A stretch of DNA of 64,000 nucleotides from Patagioenas fasciata (GCF_037038585.1 NC_092521.1:48400398-48464397); one strand, 5' to 3'; positions 1 through 11,750 are shown, numbered from the stretch's first letter. The notes: generated by a model from the sequence alone, not told the origin. A program made the numbers and translations.

Positions 1-548
1 TGAACAGCTGCATCTCAACTCGCAAGCGACCGGTATTTTCAATTTCGAAGCTAATGGAATCAGCATCGTACAAGCGTACTTACCCCGCCTTTCCCCGACA
101 AAACGTAAAAGCAAAGCCGATGTTTCCTTTCAAAACATGAGTATGACCCTCTGGGTTCTTTTTCAAAGCAGATAAAAAAAAAAATTCTTGCAAGTTCAAC
201 TGCAAAATAAGATGCTTTAAAATAAATCATGTACCATTTTGAATCAACACTTCATCACTTCATGGGATTGTCTAGGGGCCAATGTCTACAAATCCTCCCC
301 TTATTATGTCCCAGGATGGGAGCTCTGATGCATGGACACAAAACAACTTTGCTCAGTGACCTGTGGGCTGGAGAAAATCCTTGCCAGCTCTGCAAATGAC
401 CCAGCACTGATACTTGCTTTTCTGTAACTGTTCACTCAGCAACACTCCTCCCCAGTTCCGTTATGCACGCTGACGTTTTTGGACTCGCGGACCGCAGCCC
501 TGTCCAAGCTTTTGAAAACAGTTGCTGATAAAATTCAGCAGGTAGTTC
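1..548. other. 5' flank of CDH2, no gene seen
   Basis: AT-rich intergenic sequence upstream of the CpG island. No recognisable exon, repeat family or RNA gene was seen. Distal promoter elements could lie here, but nothing in the sequence singles one out. Confidence 0.5.
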
Positions 549-654
549 GGGGAAAAAAAAAAAAAAAAAGAGAGAAAAAGGAGTGAGAGGAGGAGGGTGG
601 GGGGGTAAAAGACTGAAGAGGGGAAAAAAAGGGGGGAGGGAGGGAAGAAAAAGA
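549..654. repeat. Purine-rich low-complexity tract
   Basis: About 105 bases are almost entirely A and G on the plus strand, starting with GGGG and a 17-base A run and followed by GGA/GGGA-rich sequence. There are only five pyrimidines (584, 597, 606, 613, 614). The last 40 bases (615-654) are uninterrupted purine. It sits at the upstream edge of the CpG island. Purine-pyrimidine tracts like this can form triplex or G-quadruplex DNA and are often nucleosome-poor; that role is inference here. Confidence 0.85.
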
Positions 655-1019
655 TAACCCGCAAAGCTGTAACAGTTAAGCAAAACTTGCCGCACCGCCA
701 GCAGTGGCTGGCGGGCAGGGGCGTCCCAGCGCCCCCGCACTGGGCACAGCTGGCGCCCCCGCAGCTTCTGGCTGCATCCACTGTCCCCTACCCAGCACAG
801 CGGGGACGGGTCCTTCCTTCCCCTGCAAGTTCTCCACTCGTCCCTCAAACAATTGCAGCACACCAGGTTAGTGGGCTGGGATTTATTCCTCCCCCCCGCC
901 GCCTTGACTGCTGCCGACTGCCCCACTGCCCTAAACGCCGGCCCTCTGGGGACCGCGGAGGGGCAGCACTATTTGCAGGCGGCAGCGATCTTCGGAGCTT
1001 GCCGTGCCGTTCTGTTCCC

Positions 1020-1024
1020 ATTGG
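1020..1024 (-). promoter_or_regulatory. Inverted CCAAT box candidate
   Basis: ATTGG lies in the context CCCATTGGCCG, the reverse complement of a CCAAT box. It is about 765 bases upstream of the start codon in the CpG island, at a place where NF-Y sites are common in CpG-island promoters. Function is inferred from the motif only. Confidence 0.3.
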
Positions 1025-1075
1025 CCGTGCGGCCGATAGGGAGCGACGGGAGGTGGGGGGGGAAGCTGCCAACAG

Positions 1076-1097
1076 CAGGCAGGCAGGCAGGCAGGCA
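1076..1097. repeat. (AGGC)n tetranucleotide repeat
   Basis: Five tandem AGGC units lie within the CpG island, just upstream of a short CA-rich stretch (about 1110-1120). This is a simple repeat likely to vary in length between individuals. Confidence 0.85.
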
Positions 1098-1145
1098 CCG
1101 GGCGAGCGCATACACACACGCACGGCAGGCAGAGGCTGCTGGGGT

Positions 1146-1160
1146 ATTGTTATCATTGTG
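1146..1160 (+). promoter_or_regulatory. Paired SOX-like sites in the promoter
   Basis: ATTGTT (1146-1151) is followed three bases... directly by a second core, CATTGTG (1154-1160), in the same orientation with two bases between them. Both match the SOX HMG-box core (A/T)TTGT. They form a small AT-rich island inside GC-rich promoter sequence. Group B1 SOX proteins are known regulators of chicken CDH2 enhancers; use of this particular pair is inference. Confidence 0.35.
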
Positions 1161-1603
1161 CTTCAGCGGAGGGTTTTGCGTGCAGGGGGAGGGGTGGAGG
1201 GAGGAGAAGAAAGAAGGAGAGAGAAAGTGCGGGGCGAGCATGCAGCAGGGCTGGGGCCGGCGCAGTGGCGGTGCTGGCGCGCCCGGGCTGAGGCGCTGAG
1301 AGGAGCCGCCTGCCCGAGCTCGCTGGGGGGCACCGGCGGGAGGAGCGAGGCGGGCACGATCCAGGCGTGGGGAAAGCAGCTAGCCGAGGGGAGCTTCCGC
1401 CGCACCGGCCTCGCAGCAGCGACTACTTCATTCTTATCTCCCAGCCTTTTGTTCGCCCATCCTCCTCCTCTTCCCTGCCCACCCTCTGCACCGCGGAGGG
1501 GGCTCGGCAGAGAGAAAAGCAGCCTGACCCAGAGCTGAGTTTCACCCATCCTCCGCCCCTCTCTTTCTCCGGTCTCTTTTCTTCCCCCGCTGCATCGCTG
1601 CCC

Positions 1604-1612
1604 ATGAGCTAG
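1604..1612 (+). other. Minimal upstream ORF (Met-Ser-stop) in the CDH2 5' UTR
   Basis: ATG AGC TAG is the only ATG between about 1245 and the CDH2 start at 1788, so it is probably inside the 5' UTR. It encodes two residues and stops 175 bases before the main ATG. Its context has C at -3 and A at +4, which is weak, so leaky scanning is likely. The main CDH2 ATG also has a weak context (T at -3, T at +4). Confidence 0.5.
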
Positions 1613-1787
1613 AGCGGCAGCCAGCTCCGCGGCAGCCGGCTCCGGCAAGGGGGGCAGACGCCGTCCGCAGCCCCCGGCAGCTGCTGCTGCCCGACCCTCC
1701 CCGCTGCTCCCCTCGCCCCGCTCCGCGGGCTCCAGCCGCACTCCGGGACTGCTGGGGGCCGCCCTGCCGCCGCCCCTCCTCGCCTCC

Positions 1788-1862
1788 ATGTGCCGGGTAG
1801 CGGGAGCGCCGCCGCGGATCCTGCCGCCGCTGGCGCTGATGCTGCTGGCGGCCCTGCAGCAG
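1788..1862 (+). CDS. CDH2: CDH2 coding exon 1: N-cadherin signal peptide
   Basis: N-cadherin is a calcium-dependent homophilic adhesion protein of the plasma membrane, acting in neural, heart, lens and mesenchymal tissue and linked to actin through catenins. This exon encodes the first 25 residues: MCRVAGAPPRILPP followed by the hydrophobic LALMLLAALQQ, a standard secretory signal peptide. It begins with MCR as human N-cadherin does (MCRIAGA) and closely resembles chicken N-cadherin as I recall it. The exon ends CTGCAGCAG before donor GTAAGC, in phase 0, and joins exon 2 in frame. No alternative in-frame ATG lies upstream. The coding exon sits within the CpG island, typical of a first exon. 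The start context is weak (T at -3). Confidence 0.95.
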
Positions 1863-1952
1863 GTAAGCACCGCCGGCGGGGAGCGGGGCTGGGCTGCGTC
1901 TCTTTGTTCCCCTGCGGGCGGCGGTGCCCGGGGAAGGCGGGAGAACCTGGGC

Positions 1953-1967
1953 GGGGGGGGGGGGGGG
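1953..1967 (+). repeat. G15 homopolymer near the start of intron 1
   Basis: Fifteen consecutive G residues lie 90 bases after the exon 1 donor, inside the CpG island and on the transcribed-RNA sense strand. Neighbouring GGG runs could let it form a G-quadruplex in the nascent RNA. The run length is also prone to sequencing error. Confidence 0.85.
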
Positions 1968-3663
1968 TGGCTCCGCTACCGAGGTTTGGGTCTCGGAGGG
2001 GGGCAGTAGGAGAAGGCGGCGGGCGTTGCTGTCCCTACGGCCAGGGTGCCTTGGGGTGGCTTGTGGCCGCTCACGCGGAGCCACCTGCTTGGGGCTGCCC
2101 CGCTGCCGGGCGCTGGGTTCTGGGGAGAGGCGAGATGTGCCCGGGGCCAGCCGAGGGGGAGAGAGGGTTCCCCGGGACGTGAGGGGTGGCGGCGCCGTTG
2201 ATGAGTGAGGCGCGGATTTCCCCCCTCGTTCCTGAGAGAGCAGGTGCCGGCGGACGGGATGTGCGGCGCGGCTGTCCGGGATCCGCTCGGCCAGTAGGAC
2301 AAAGTACCGGAGTGGAGAGAGGGAGGGAGCGGACACTATCTCCTCCGCCCCGCGTGGGAGTGGGAGGCTGGTGCTGCCAGAGAGGTGCCGGGCACGGGGC
2401 ATACCCCGCGCCCCTCCTCGAGCGGCGGCAGTAGCCCCTGCGGGCCGCGGCTCGGCCACCCCCGGTTCCCGTGCCCGCTAATCCTTTCCCGGGAAGAATT
2501 TAATCAGCCTCCGCCTGGGCGCCGGGCTTCCCCACCCCCTGCCGTTAACGGGAATTTCCACTGGGACGGGCTTGTGCTGCGAAGTGTTTAATTTATTATT
2601 ATCAAAGTCCTGCCGCTGCCTCCCCCTGGCAGCCTCACCGGGGCGACCCGAGCGGCGGGGTCCCGAGTAGGCAGTCCCGGGCAGCGGGGCAGCGGCGGGC
2701 ACAGCCGGTGGGAGTGCCCTGGGGAGGGTCTTCGTGGAGAAAGTAGGGGTCTGCGGGCCGGCGCCCCTGCGAGGGGGCGTGTGGGGCGAGATGGGACTAA
2801 CGGGACGCTGGAGGGAGTGGGGGGGACGGGGACAAAAAAATGGATCCCGGTTGCGGCAGCGCGGGGAGTGTCTGCGGGGCGATGGTTGGGCTGGGCTCCC
2901 CTCTGGAGCCGGGGGCTGTCCGGAGCCGCGGGGACCCCGAGCGCCGACCGGGGACAGGTGGGGAGGGTGGTGTTGGGTTCACCCCTCGCTTTGTGCTCGC
3001 TGAGCTCGTATCCGGCGCGGCGGCGGCGGGGGTGGCGAGGGCGGTAAGTCTGAGGGGACAGATGGCGCAGATCATCGCCTCTTAATGGTATTTACGGTTG
3101 GGGCATTTCTGGCGGGCCGGGGGAGTGGGTTAAGGCGGGGATGGGGTGCCGGGGCGGCCGCGGCGCCCTCCCGCAGCGGCTGGCGCAGGGCAGGGGAGAC
3201 GGCGGCCACTGTCCATGGTGCAGCGCACCCGCTGCCCCCGCCCGCCCCGCCGCCTCCGCCGCAACGGGGGCAGGAGGAGCCCGCTCGTCCTTCCGTCTCC
3301 TCTTCCTCTTGTCTGTGACACCTCCGTCCCCTCACGGGGTCCCCGGGCGGTTGAGCCCTTCCCCGCAGTTTCTAAGGCACTCTGGGGGGCTGATGACTTG
3401 CACCAGGAGAGCGAGGTGCTGAAACGCTGCTCCACGGCAGCCGGGGATTTTCACTGAGTCTTTAAGAGGACACGGGGCTGATTGGCGTGACACTGGAGTG
3501 TCCGGCTGGGCTTCAGCGTCTTCCATGTGAAAGCAGCCACCCTGTTCAGAAACTTGTGATACGCCACTTCTAGACTGTTACTGTGTGGGGTTGTGTTTTG
3601 AGTGTTTGTTGTTGTTGTCGTCGTCTTTTTACTGGTTAATTTTTGGTTGGGTTTGGTTTTTGC

Positions 3664-3680
3664 TTTTTTTTTTTTTTTTT
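3664..3680. repeat. Poly(T) run
   Basis: A 17-base T run follows a GTT/GTC-rich stretch (about 3607-3625) in intron 1. Confidence 0.9.
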
Positions 3681-3776
3681 GGTAAGTCCTTATGTACTCT
3701 TTATTCCATGTGCTTTCTGTTCTGTTTAGTCTTCCTGTCTCAATAAATCTTTGAAGCACAAATTCTGCAATAAGCT

Positions 3777-3796
3777 TTTATTTATTTATTTATTTA
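3777..3796. repeat. (TTTA)5 microsatellite
   Basis: Five tandem TTTA units followed by TTTT. Simple repeat in intron 1, just beyond the end of the CpG island. Confidence 0.9.
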
Positions 3797-6700
3797 TTTT
3801 TAAACCCAGGACAGGTTTGAAATTAAAGCGCAAGCTGTGAATTAAGGACAGGAACTAGCCATATCGCTTTTATGTATCACTCAGTGTCACTGGCATGTTA
3901 CGGTTGGGGAATCCAATTTCCCCTTGTTTGGGTATCCATTAAATCAGGTTAGGGTTGATTTTTAATAGTGTGTAACAAAATTGGAACTTCGGTATGAAAT
4001 CAGATTTATAGACCTGTGTCTGTACAACACTTTGATTTAAAAAGCTTTTTTTTTTTCCCCTGCTTCTTTCGTGCATAATGCAAAGAACCCTCACAAGCTA
4101 GATGCAGTGCCAACTTTTTTTTTTTCTCCTGTCATCATGCTCACTAGTTTTGGTTTATAGGTCATCTGTATCAGGTTCTTTTGAAATGCTGAACCTTTCC
4201 ACTTAGTTTTTCCTCTCTGCAACACAAGAGCTCTCTGCCTTTATTTTCAGGAGTTATTGGTGACTTTGCTATTCATCAGTGGTATAGAAAAGCTGTCATT
4301 ATGGAACTACTTGAAAGATCATAACTGGAAGCAGGTTTTAAGGCAGGTCTGTGGGTGCTGTTTATATTCAGGAAATAAGGCTTTACATTCTTGGCAATAT
4401 GTAACATGTATGGGACCTAAGAGAATAAAAAGTGCACTTTATTTTTCTGGTTAACAGATCAGTATGAGCCTGGAAGTATTATATGAAAAAAACCTGTTAG
4501 AAGAGAGGAGAAAAGGAGCAAAGCTTCCTTTTCTGACCAACAGTTCCAGTTTTTGGAATTGGGATAACAGCAGCATTGAGGAAGGAATAGGAAAGCTAGC
4601 ATGAATTTAGAGGAATGAAAGTACTTTTAGTTAGAAATGAACTGGAAAGGGGAGTAGAAATAAAGTGCTTCAAAAGGGAATAATTTTTTTTTTTAACATG
4701 TATAAGTTGGTTGGATCGCTCTATGGATGTTGTCCATTTCTAAATCAGGAACAAGTAAACAATAAAGCAGTTTTGGAGCTGTTCGTGCCTAGGTGACTGG
4801 TTTGAATTCAAGTTATGATGACAGAGGACGTAAGTTATTACTCTCTGCAGGCAGTTTTGGTCTTATTCCAGGTCTTAGTGAATGCATCCAGGTGATAAAG
4901 CTACTACCCTAAATGACACTCCTGTTAAGCTGCCTCTGCTGAGAATCTGGCGATGGCATTTCTTGCCAACTGCACCCCTCTCGTAATCACCCCCAGCAGC
5001 AGTCGCTGGCAGAACCGGGGGTGAGGCGAGGCATATTAATGTGGTTTTGTGCAGAAGTGGCTGTGAGATCTCCTGTTGTGGGTTCATCTTCTGTCTCTCA
5101 TAATACACCTGTGTCTTAGATTATTAATTTTTTTAAAATCAGTCTATTTTTAGTAGTATAATAAAGAAGTGATTATATAAACACGAAACGAGTTTCCGAG
5201 TGTCTCTCTTTAAGAAATCAGACTCCAACATCATTGACTCCTTTCAAAGTGAATTGAATGTATTTTATAACACTTTTCATAAGCCCCAGCACAGGATAGG
5301 TATGTGAGTGGCTCAGCCTTTTTGGATGTGGATCTTTCTTCTTCTGGTTTTGCTTTGTCTTCAAAGAATCCATCTGAAAAGTTAAATGTGGCAGGATATT
5401 GCAGCAAAGAGATCTAATCCTTGTCTGTCTGGTCTAGGTGATAGTTATACCACTGACACATCCTCAAAATTCAGATAATTGCAGAACTGAAGGAAAAAAA
5501 TACAAGTATCTCTTTGGATGTTAAGCTGGAGATATTTTAAAAATCATTTTATGAAAAGAGTTTTTTACAACTGCTTTTTACATCTATGATAGGACAGATA
5601 AAGTTGTGTAAGTCAACAATTTATGAAATTTTAAATAATTGGTTGACAAAACAGGAGACAGTTTTGCATTTTAAACAAGTTCTGACTATCTGAGCAGATA
5701 CAATAGCAAGCTTAGAGATATATACGCTGCTGATGTAGCAGAAGGTATATGTTCTCTTGTATTGTCAAGTTGTATATTTTTAATAAATGTTACGTGTTTT
5801 CTAGAAAGCTTTCTGCTTGCTCTCCTCGTGGATGACGCTGCTACCTAGGCATGCAGTATAATGTGCTAGGAAGATGAATGTATAGTTTTTCTGATGTTGG
5901 TTTTGAAAACATTGTCCAAAATGATAATATTTTTGAACTACATCTAGTCAAGAGTGTGTAATTCAAAAGCTTCCCATCTATTGTTTTTCTTTCTGTTCCC
6001 AGAAATGTCACTGGAAGAGCCCGTCGTGTCCCATATTAATTTGTTTCAATGACACTTTTATGTCAATTTCATTTATTAGTGGTGTGGGATTTTTTTTGTG
6101 TTTTTTTTTTTTTAATAAGTGGACCCTGTAACAGATAAGAAAACTTAGCTGTGACAGAAGGGCATGTGTTTATTTAAAAATAGCTTGAGGAAGTTGTGGG
6201 TAAAGTTATTTTTACTCAATCCAGACAGTCTTGCGTAAGGGACTTTTTGTGATGTGGCAAGGAGCAGGAATTGTTGAATGGCTTTTCTTGACTAAGTAAG
6301 AGGATGATTTACCAGTTGTACTCTCTTTCTGTGTCTCACTGTTTTTGTAAATGCTTTTTTAGGTCAAAAAATTTGTTCAGAAAGCTTGCAATAGTTTCAG
6401 TAGTCCACCAGGCCTCCCATAAGGATGAGAATTTATTTTAAACAATGTACATGTACAAAATGTAAGTCTGGTCCTCAAAGGCTATGCAACCTCTAATGTT
6501 TCCAGGCATTTTTCTTTTAAATTGCTTTTTCTTACACAGCATAGGAGGAACCTGTAGTGTCCTCACTGAATATGCTGTATGCTTTCACTAACCCTGTGGC
6601 ACTAGATGTGCATAAAATGCAACAAGACGTATCGGGGTGGAGGGCAATGAAAGTGGAAGGAATACTTCACGTTTTTTGCAATGGTAATTATAACAGCACT

Positions 6701-7339
6701 TCTCCTCACCTGTCACTAAACTGAGACTCACTGGTTGGCCAAGTTAATACTGGCATATGTAGAGGTGAGTCTTGAGAGGAAAAAAGGGTTGTATGTTATT
6801 GCAGGTTGAGTTTAAGAAGGATTTGTATTTTGCCAAAGCATGTTTGTAGTTTGTGAGTGATCTGAGAGAGACTTTTTTCTCCTGGCTGGTGGGCTGTGCT
6901 CCTGTTCACCTTGAGAGGTATATAACCAAATCTGTGTGATTCATCATTTGATATGATCCTGCAGTTCTCACTGAAAGATCATGGGAGCTCTGTCTGAATA
7001 AAGAGGGGAAATTAGGCTTTCTATTTTTAAGTGGCTCATGAAAACAGATATGGGATCAGCAGCTTTCAAGATGGAAGGTATATCGCTGCCAAATCTTTTC
7101 AACGTTTCACTTAAACTATTTGGTTTTAGTCTGTATTCGTGTATTTAATTAAATATCATGTTTCCAAAAGGCACGTTTATCCTCTCCTCTAGGCACTCCT
7201 TGACATATTTAAAAAATATATTTTTACCAACAGACTCCTCTAGGGACTCCTCCATTCCTTATAATTAGCATATAATTATCACCCAGCAGCTGAAGACATA
7301 GTTAAAATTTTGTGATCCCCCAAAAGAGTTCTTCCGGAT

Positions 7340-7355
7340 AGGCCTTGCAAGGCCT
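7340..7355. repeat. Perfect 16-bp palindrome
   Basis: AGGCCTTGCAAGGCCT is identical to its reverse complement. It lies in a short GC-richer patch of intron 1 (about 7330-7410) and contains TTGCAA, a C/EBP-like half palindrome. It may be chance. Confidence 0.8.
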
Positions 7356-7492
7356 CCCCTGAAGGCCAGGAAAATGCAGCATCCTCCTGTACGCCTGGGC
7401 GGAGATATACCATGTTAGCAATACAATGGTTATTATCAAACATAGGGCTGGATTTATATTTTTTTTAAGTGACTTAGACCTACAGAAATACC

Positions 7493-7512
7493 TTTTTTTT
7501 TTTTTTTTTTTT
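7493..7512. repeat. Poly(T) run, 20 bases
   Basis: Twenty consecutive T residues followed by GGTTTTGTTTTGTTTT. T-rich simple repeat in intron 1; read on the minus strand it resembles a decayed poly(A) tail, but no retroelement body is recognisable beside it. Confidence 0.9.
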
Positions 7513-10500
7513 GGTTTTGTTTTGTTTTACAGTTGAGACTTGAAGACGTCCTTCTCTGGTAGGAACTGTGGCTTGTCTGGAAAACCATGTCTTGGAAGAT
7601 GCAGCATTTTGTGTTCTCCTAGTTGAGAGAAAGGGAAAGTCCAAACTAGGTTGTGGGTGGCTTTGTGCGATGTCAGATATACCAAAAAACATCTCTCTGT
7701 TTAGTAAAGTACATTAACGGAGTCCCTGTTGTCTCAGCTGGGGTTGACAGAAGAGGCTATGAACACGGTTTGTGAGACTACCTAATTTGTAAAGCTACAG
7801 TAACCTGTGTTAACCAGTGGTGGTTTAAGGCAACTGAATTTAAACCAGATGGTAACATAAAAGTTGCAGATCCTGTTATTTTGGAAAGTGTTTAAGAGCT
7901 TTAAGTGTTGGTTTAAGAAGCTGGATTTTCTAATCTGAAGTCTCCTGGTTTATGAAATAGAGCGCTAATTAGAAGTGAAGATGCTATAATGAAAGCCATT
8001 TCTGGCGTAACTGAATGACCTCTGTGAGGACGTAGCCTGGCACCTCCTTTGGAAACTTTTGGCTTCCAGAACAATTTGAATGAAAAGCACTTTTTCTCCA
8101 GTTGCAATCTGTGGTTGGAAACAAATTGTACTTGACTTACATTTGCTGGAGTACTGGGTACTGTGAGGGTATGAACTGTTGCAGCTCTTCTTTACAACAA
8201 ATCAGAGATTAAGGAGGAGTTCCTGGATGTTTTAAAGTTCAGCATCCAAAGCATTTCAGAGATGTGTCTGTCATCCTCCAGAGCATCTTTCTTATGCCTT
8301 ATGGTAGTAAGTAGAAGCTTATAATAAAATAAGACCCACCTTGTACAGCATATCTCACTGTGTCTGATGATGCATATATGCGAAACTGAAAAGGGATCGA
8401 GTGATCCCTAGAGTTGCCTAAGTTGTTACTGAGTATTTGGGACCATCTTGGCCTTTAAATTAATGAGGAAACACCCAGTCTTTAAACACAGTCACAAATG
8501 TTTCAGTGATCTGTGTTTAAGTTCAATATTACTGTTGTAATTGCCAATTAATGTTGGTTATTAAGGAGGGAGAGCTCAGATACCGCGTGCCTGCTCTGTC
8601 ATACATATAATTATGTCAGACGTTGTTTTGAGCTTTGCAAAATAATGCCCTGTGAATTGGCTGGACTTGGTGACTAGCAGCTGTACCATGTCCAATTATA
8701 ACTGTATAGTATAATATTTTCTCTGCATATCCCTCCATTTCTCCTGATACTACCTAGGCCTATTTTTCCTATGGGAGTAGGCTATATAGAGCATGAAAAA
8801 AAGCAGTCTTTCAAAAACAACTTTCTTTGTGTTTTGGTACAATCAATAAGAAATATAATGTTGTAGTAAATGCAGATGCAAACAGTGGAGAAACAGAGAC
8901 TTTGATATTTCACATTAATAGCTACTAGTGAACTCCAGTGGTGTGTAGTGTATGCAGAGAGAACAAGATCAGCCCTGTTTGAAAACTGTGTTTAAGAGCC
9001 AAATTCTGCAAATTTAGGATACGTGTTATGATACAGAATTGCTTCTACAGTCATGTGGTGAGCTTGCATTTTTAAATAGGTGTTTCTTTACAGAATTGGA
9101 TTCTAAATGTCACTACTTTCTAGAAAGTATGGAAATTGGAAAGAAGTATTAGTCCATAACTGTCAACACTAAATCCTGTCTGGCTTTATTCTTGTTTTAA
9201 CTTACAATCTTTTCACAGGTGTGAGGTCTGTGGTGTTGGAAGACTCTTACTGGTGGTGTTTAGAAAAAGACATAAACGCGAATACTTTAGAAACTTGAGG
9301 TTGAGATTGTCAACAGGTTATTGATTGATTGGTGGTTGTTTTTTAAGCTGAGCTGGAATACAACCTTAAAATTAAACCACACGTTTCTAGATAGCCAGAT
9401 ATCTAGATATGAAATGAAAGTAACTGAGGAGCAGGACATGAAAACTGCAGGCTTAATTGCCATGAGTTTATCAAAACAGCCAGTTCTTTTAATTGATTGA
9501 ATAACTTTGACAGAGAACTTGTAATTTACACCATGTTGCTTCATAATTGCAGTTTGCCGATTGCATTTAATCTGAGATCTACAGTACTGAGTTTATGTGC
9601 ATGATCTGACACCACATTTTACTAGGTGTTAGCACTTTAGCATCTGGAGATAGTAATGTTGTTACTCATTTTGCAGTTAAAAATGACTAAGTAAGCCATA
9701 AAGGATGAGGAAAGCAGAATAGTTTTTCAGTAGTAACCCTATTTTGCTTTCGCAAAGTCTGTTAGTACTTGAGAATTTTCCCAGTGCTGAGCTTGTTCAA
9801 AGCTTTCTAACCCCATTAAGTAGGTTTTATATGGGTACAAGCTAAGGTAATTGCTTTCCATCTCAAAATATAGTTTTTTTTTTTTTGTTTTAAGTACTGT
9901 CCTTCTGTAGATGAATGTACAAGTAATATTATCTTATGTTTGAAATAATCTTTGGAATTGTACTAATCACACAAAATCCTGTAAATTACAATAATGTTCC
10001 CCATAATCTTCACTAGCTTTCCCCTTTTGTCCCAGATAAGAGAATAGAAACATTTCAACATCCTCTTTTGCTTAGTGTTAAAATGGTTTGAGTCTTGCAG
10101 TACTCTTAGGCTGAACTTGATATGACCTAGTGTGTCTGAAGCTACAACTCCTACTTAATTCAAAGTGCTTAACATAGGGTGACTAAGAATTGCTTAAAAT
10201 TTGAATTCTTCTTTCCCTTGTGTTTTTATTCTCAAACAATCTTTACAAAGGGCTGTTTTTGGAGAGCAGAGTACAATCTTTTGTTTCCAGATAAAATTGA
10301 TGGCTGCAAATGAAAGAATAAAGAAGGCTCTCTATTCATGTCCCCCAGCCTTTGTTTCAGTGGACATTGTTTCAGTTTATAAGAGCTGTTTAGTACATAT
10401 AGATTGCTGGAAAGGCTGGAAGATTCCCAGGCGCATCAGTGCAGACTTGTTAAAAATCCTGCTATCTCCTCAGCTGCCCACCCAGGACCTTTTTATTTCA

Positions 10501-11750
10501 AGGATACCGTGAAAGACATTTTTTTCCTTCTCCATCACATTTGCTTTGAGGTCACCTTTTGTACAGTAGTTTAAACAAGTTTTACTATTATTATTTTGAA
10601 TTATGGAAACCCCATCCAAGTCTGTTCTTTGAGTTCTAAAGCTTAGGAAACTGGCAGTTGGAGTGGTAATTATTTTTGATCTACCATCCTTTTATCTTAA
10701 AAACTCAATGTGTGAATGGACTGTTTGGGCTTAGATACAGATCCAAGTTCCAGCTTTGCAGGTAACGTGGTCCTGCAGTAGCTTAAACTGTTGCTGCGTG
10801 TTTGTTTTCTGTTTAGGGTCCCAATATAAACTTTTTAAAGTACATAAGTAATTGTACACAGGTGAGATACCCATATAGTACTTAAGTCACAATTAAATCC
10901 ACACCGCAGTTTAAGTTAACATGACGCTTGATAATTACAGGTTCTCTTACTGGGTATTTACCTGGATAGTGGATTAACTTGGGAATTAGATAGTAATTTT
11001 TTTTTTTTCTGATGGCAGTATTGAGCTGCTTAGTTAGGACTTAGTGTAAGTGCAACACAATGTGTTACAAATGCCTTCTTGTATTAGTGATAGAGTTATT
11101 CTAATAGGGGATAGCATGTTGAGCTTGGCTGTGTGTGTCAGTGGAGGGATGACACTTCTGCCTCATCCTTCTTCCCTGAGGAAACCCTTGTAGTTTTAGG
11201 TCCTCCTGTCCCATCTCTGCTCCAGTCCTCTCTGTCCCTGAGGTTGCTGTAGTAAATGGGTGTAACACCATCACCTCCTCCTTCTCCATCCTTTTTTAAT
11301 TCTTTTTCTGTAGCGCTTTCTTTGCCAAGTGTATGCAGACATGCTCACATGGCCTTGAGTAGATCTACTTGATGGAAGCCCATCTGTGAAAGTAAAAAGG
11401 AAAATCTAATTTAAGTCTTGACCAGATTTAGGTAGAATATAGCAGCACAGTTGCTCATGCTGTCAAAGACCATATACTACATCTGGGCATGCACATGGGT
11501 AAGGCCTTCACTTGGCATGTAGGCGTGTTTGAGATTGTGCAAGGGCTCTTGCGATTTCTCGGGTATGTCTGAGCCCAGGCTGGCTTGGGAGCTGGTCTTG
11601 CTGCCTTGTGCGGTGTGAAAGGGGTTTTGCCACCTATGGCCGCTTAGCCACATGTAAGGTGGGCTGTTGTCTTGCGCAGCTCTAAAATGAGACAAAACCA
11701 GCCCACTGAAAATTAATCTTAGTTTTTTGCCACATAAAAGTCGATTTTTA

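Larger units (their letters stand above)
670..3450 (+). promoter_or_regulatory. CDH2: CpG island with CDH2 promoter, 5' UTR and start of intron 1
   Basis: Sequence composition switches abruptly to GC-rich with frequent CpG near 670 and back to AT-rich near 3450. The island covers the start codon at 1788 and about 1.6 kb of intron 1. No TATA box was seen at a convincing position, which fits a CpG-island promoter with dispersed initiation and agrees with what I recall of the chicken CDH2 promoter (TATA-less, GC-rich). The transcription start cannot be fixed from sequence; a start somewhere in 1000-1450 would give a plausible 5' UTR. Long open frames on both strands here are a by-product of GC richness. 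Confidence 0.85.

Noticed and set aside
687..1538. 283-codon plus-strand open frame across the promoter
   Set aside because: Translation is Arg/Gly/Pro-rich with no domain, it crosses the likely transcription start and 5' UTR, and GC-rich DNA has few stops. Several overlapping frames are just as long.
1163..1870. 235-codon minus-strand open frame
   Set aside because: Same GC-driven artefact, opposite the 5' UTR and exon 1.
1542..2459. 305-codon minus-strand open frame opposite exon 1
   Set aside because: Low-complexity Arg/Pro/Ser translation over the CpG island, overlapping the genuine CDH2 exon; no family resemblance. An antisense RNA is possible but not a protein.
4245..4454. Acceptor-like TTTATTTTCAG before a 65-codon open frame in intron 1
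   Set aside because: The acceptor is good, but no matching consensus donor ends a plausible exon and the translation is featureless.
8393..8408. Inverted repeat GGGATC-GAGT-GATCCC
   Set aside because: Six-base arms are expected by chance in a 64-kb window.
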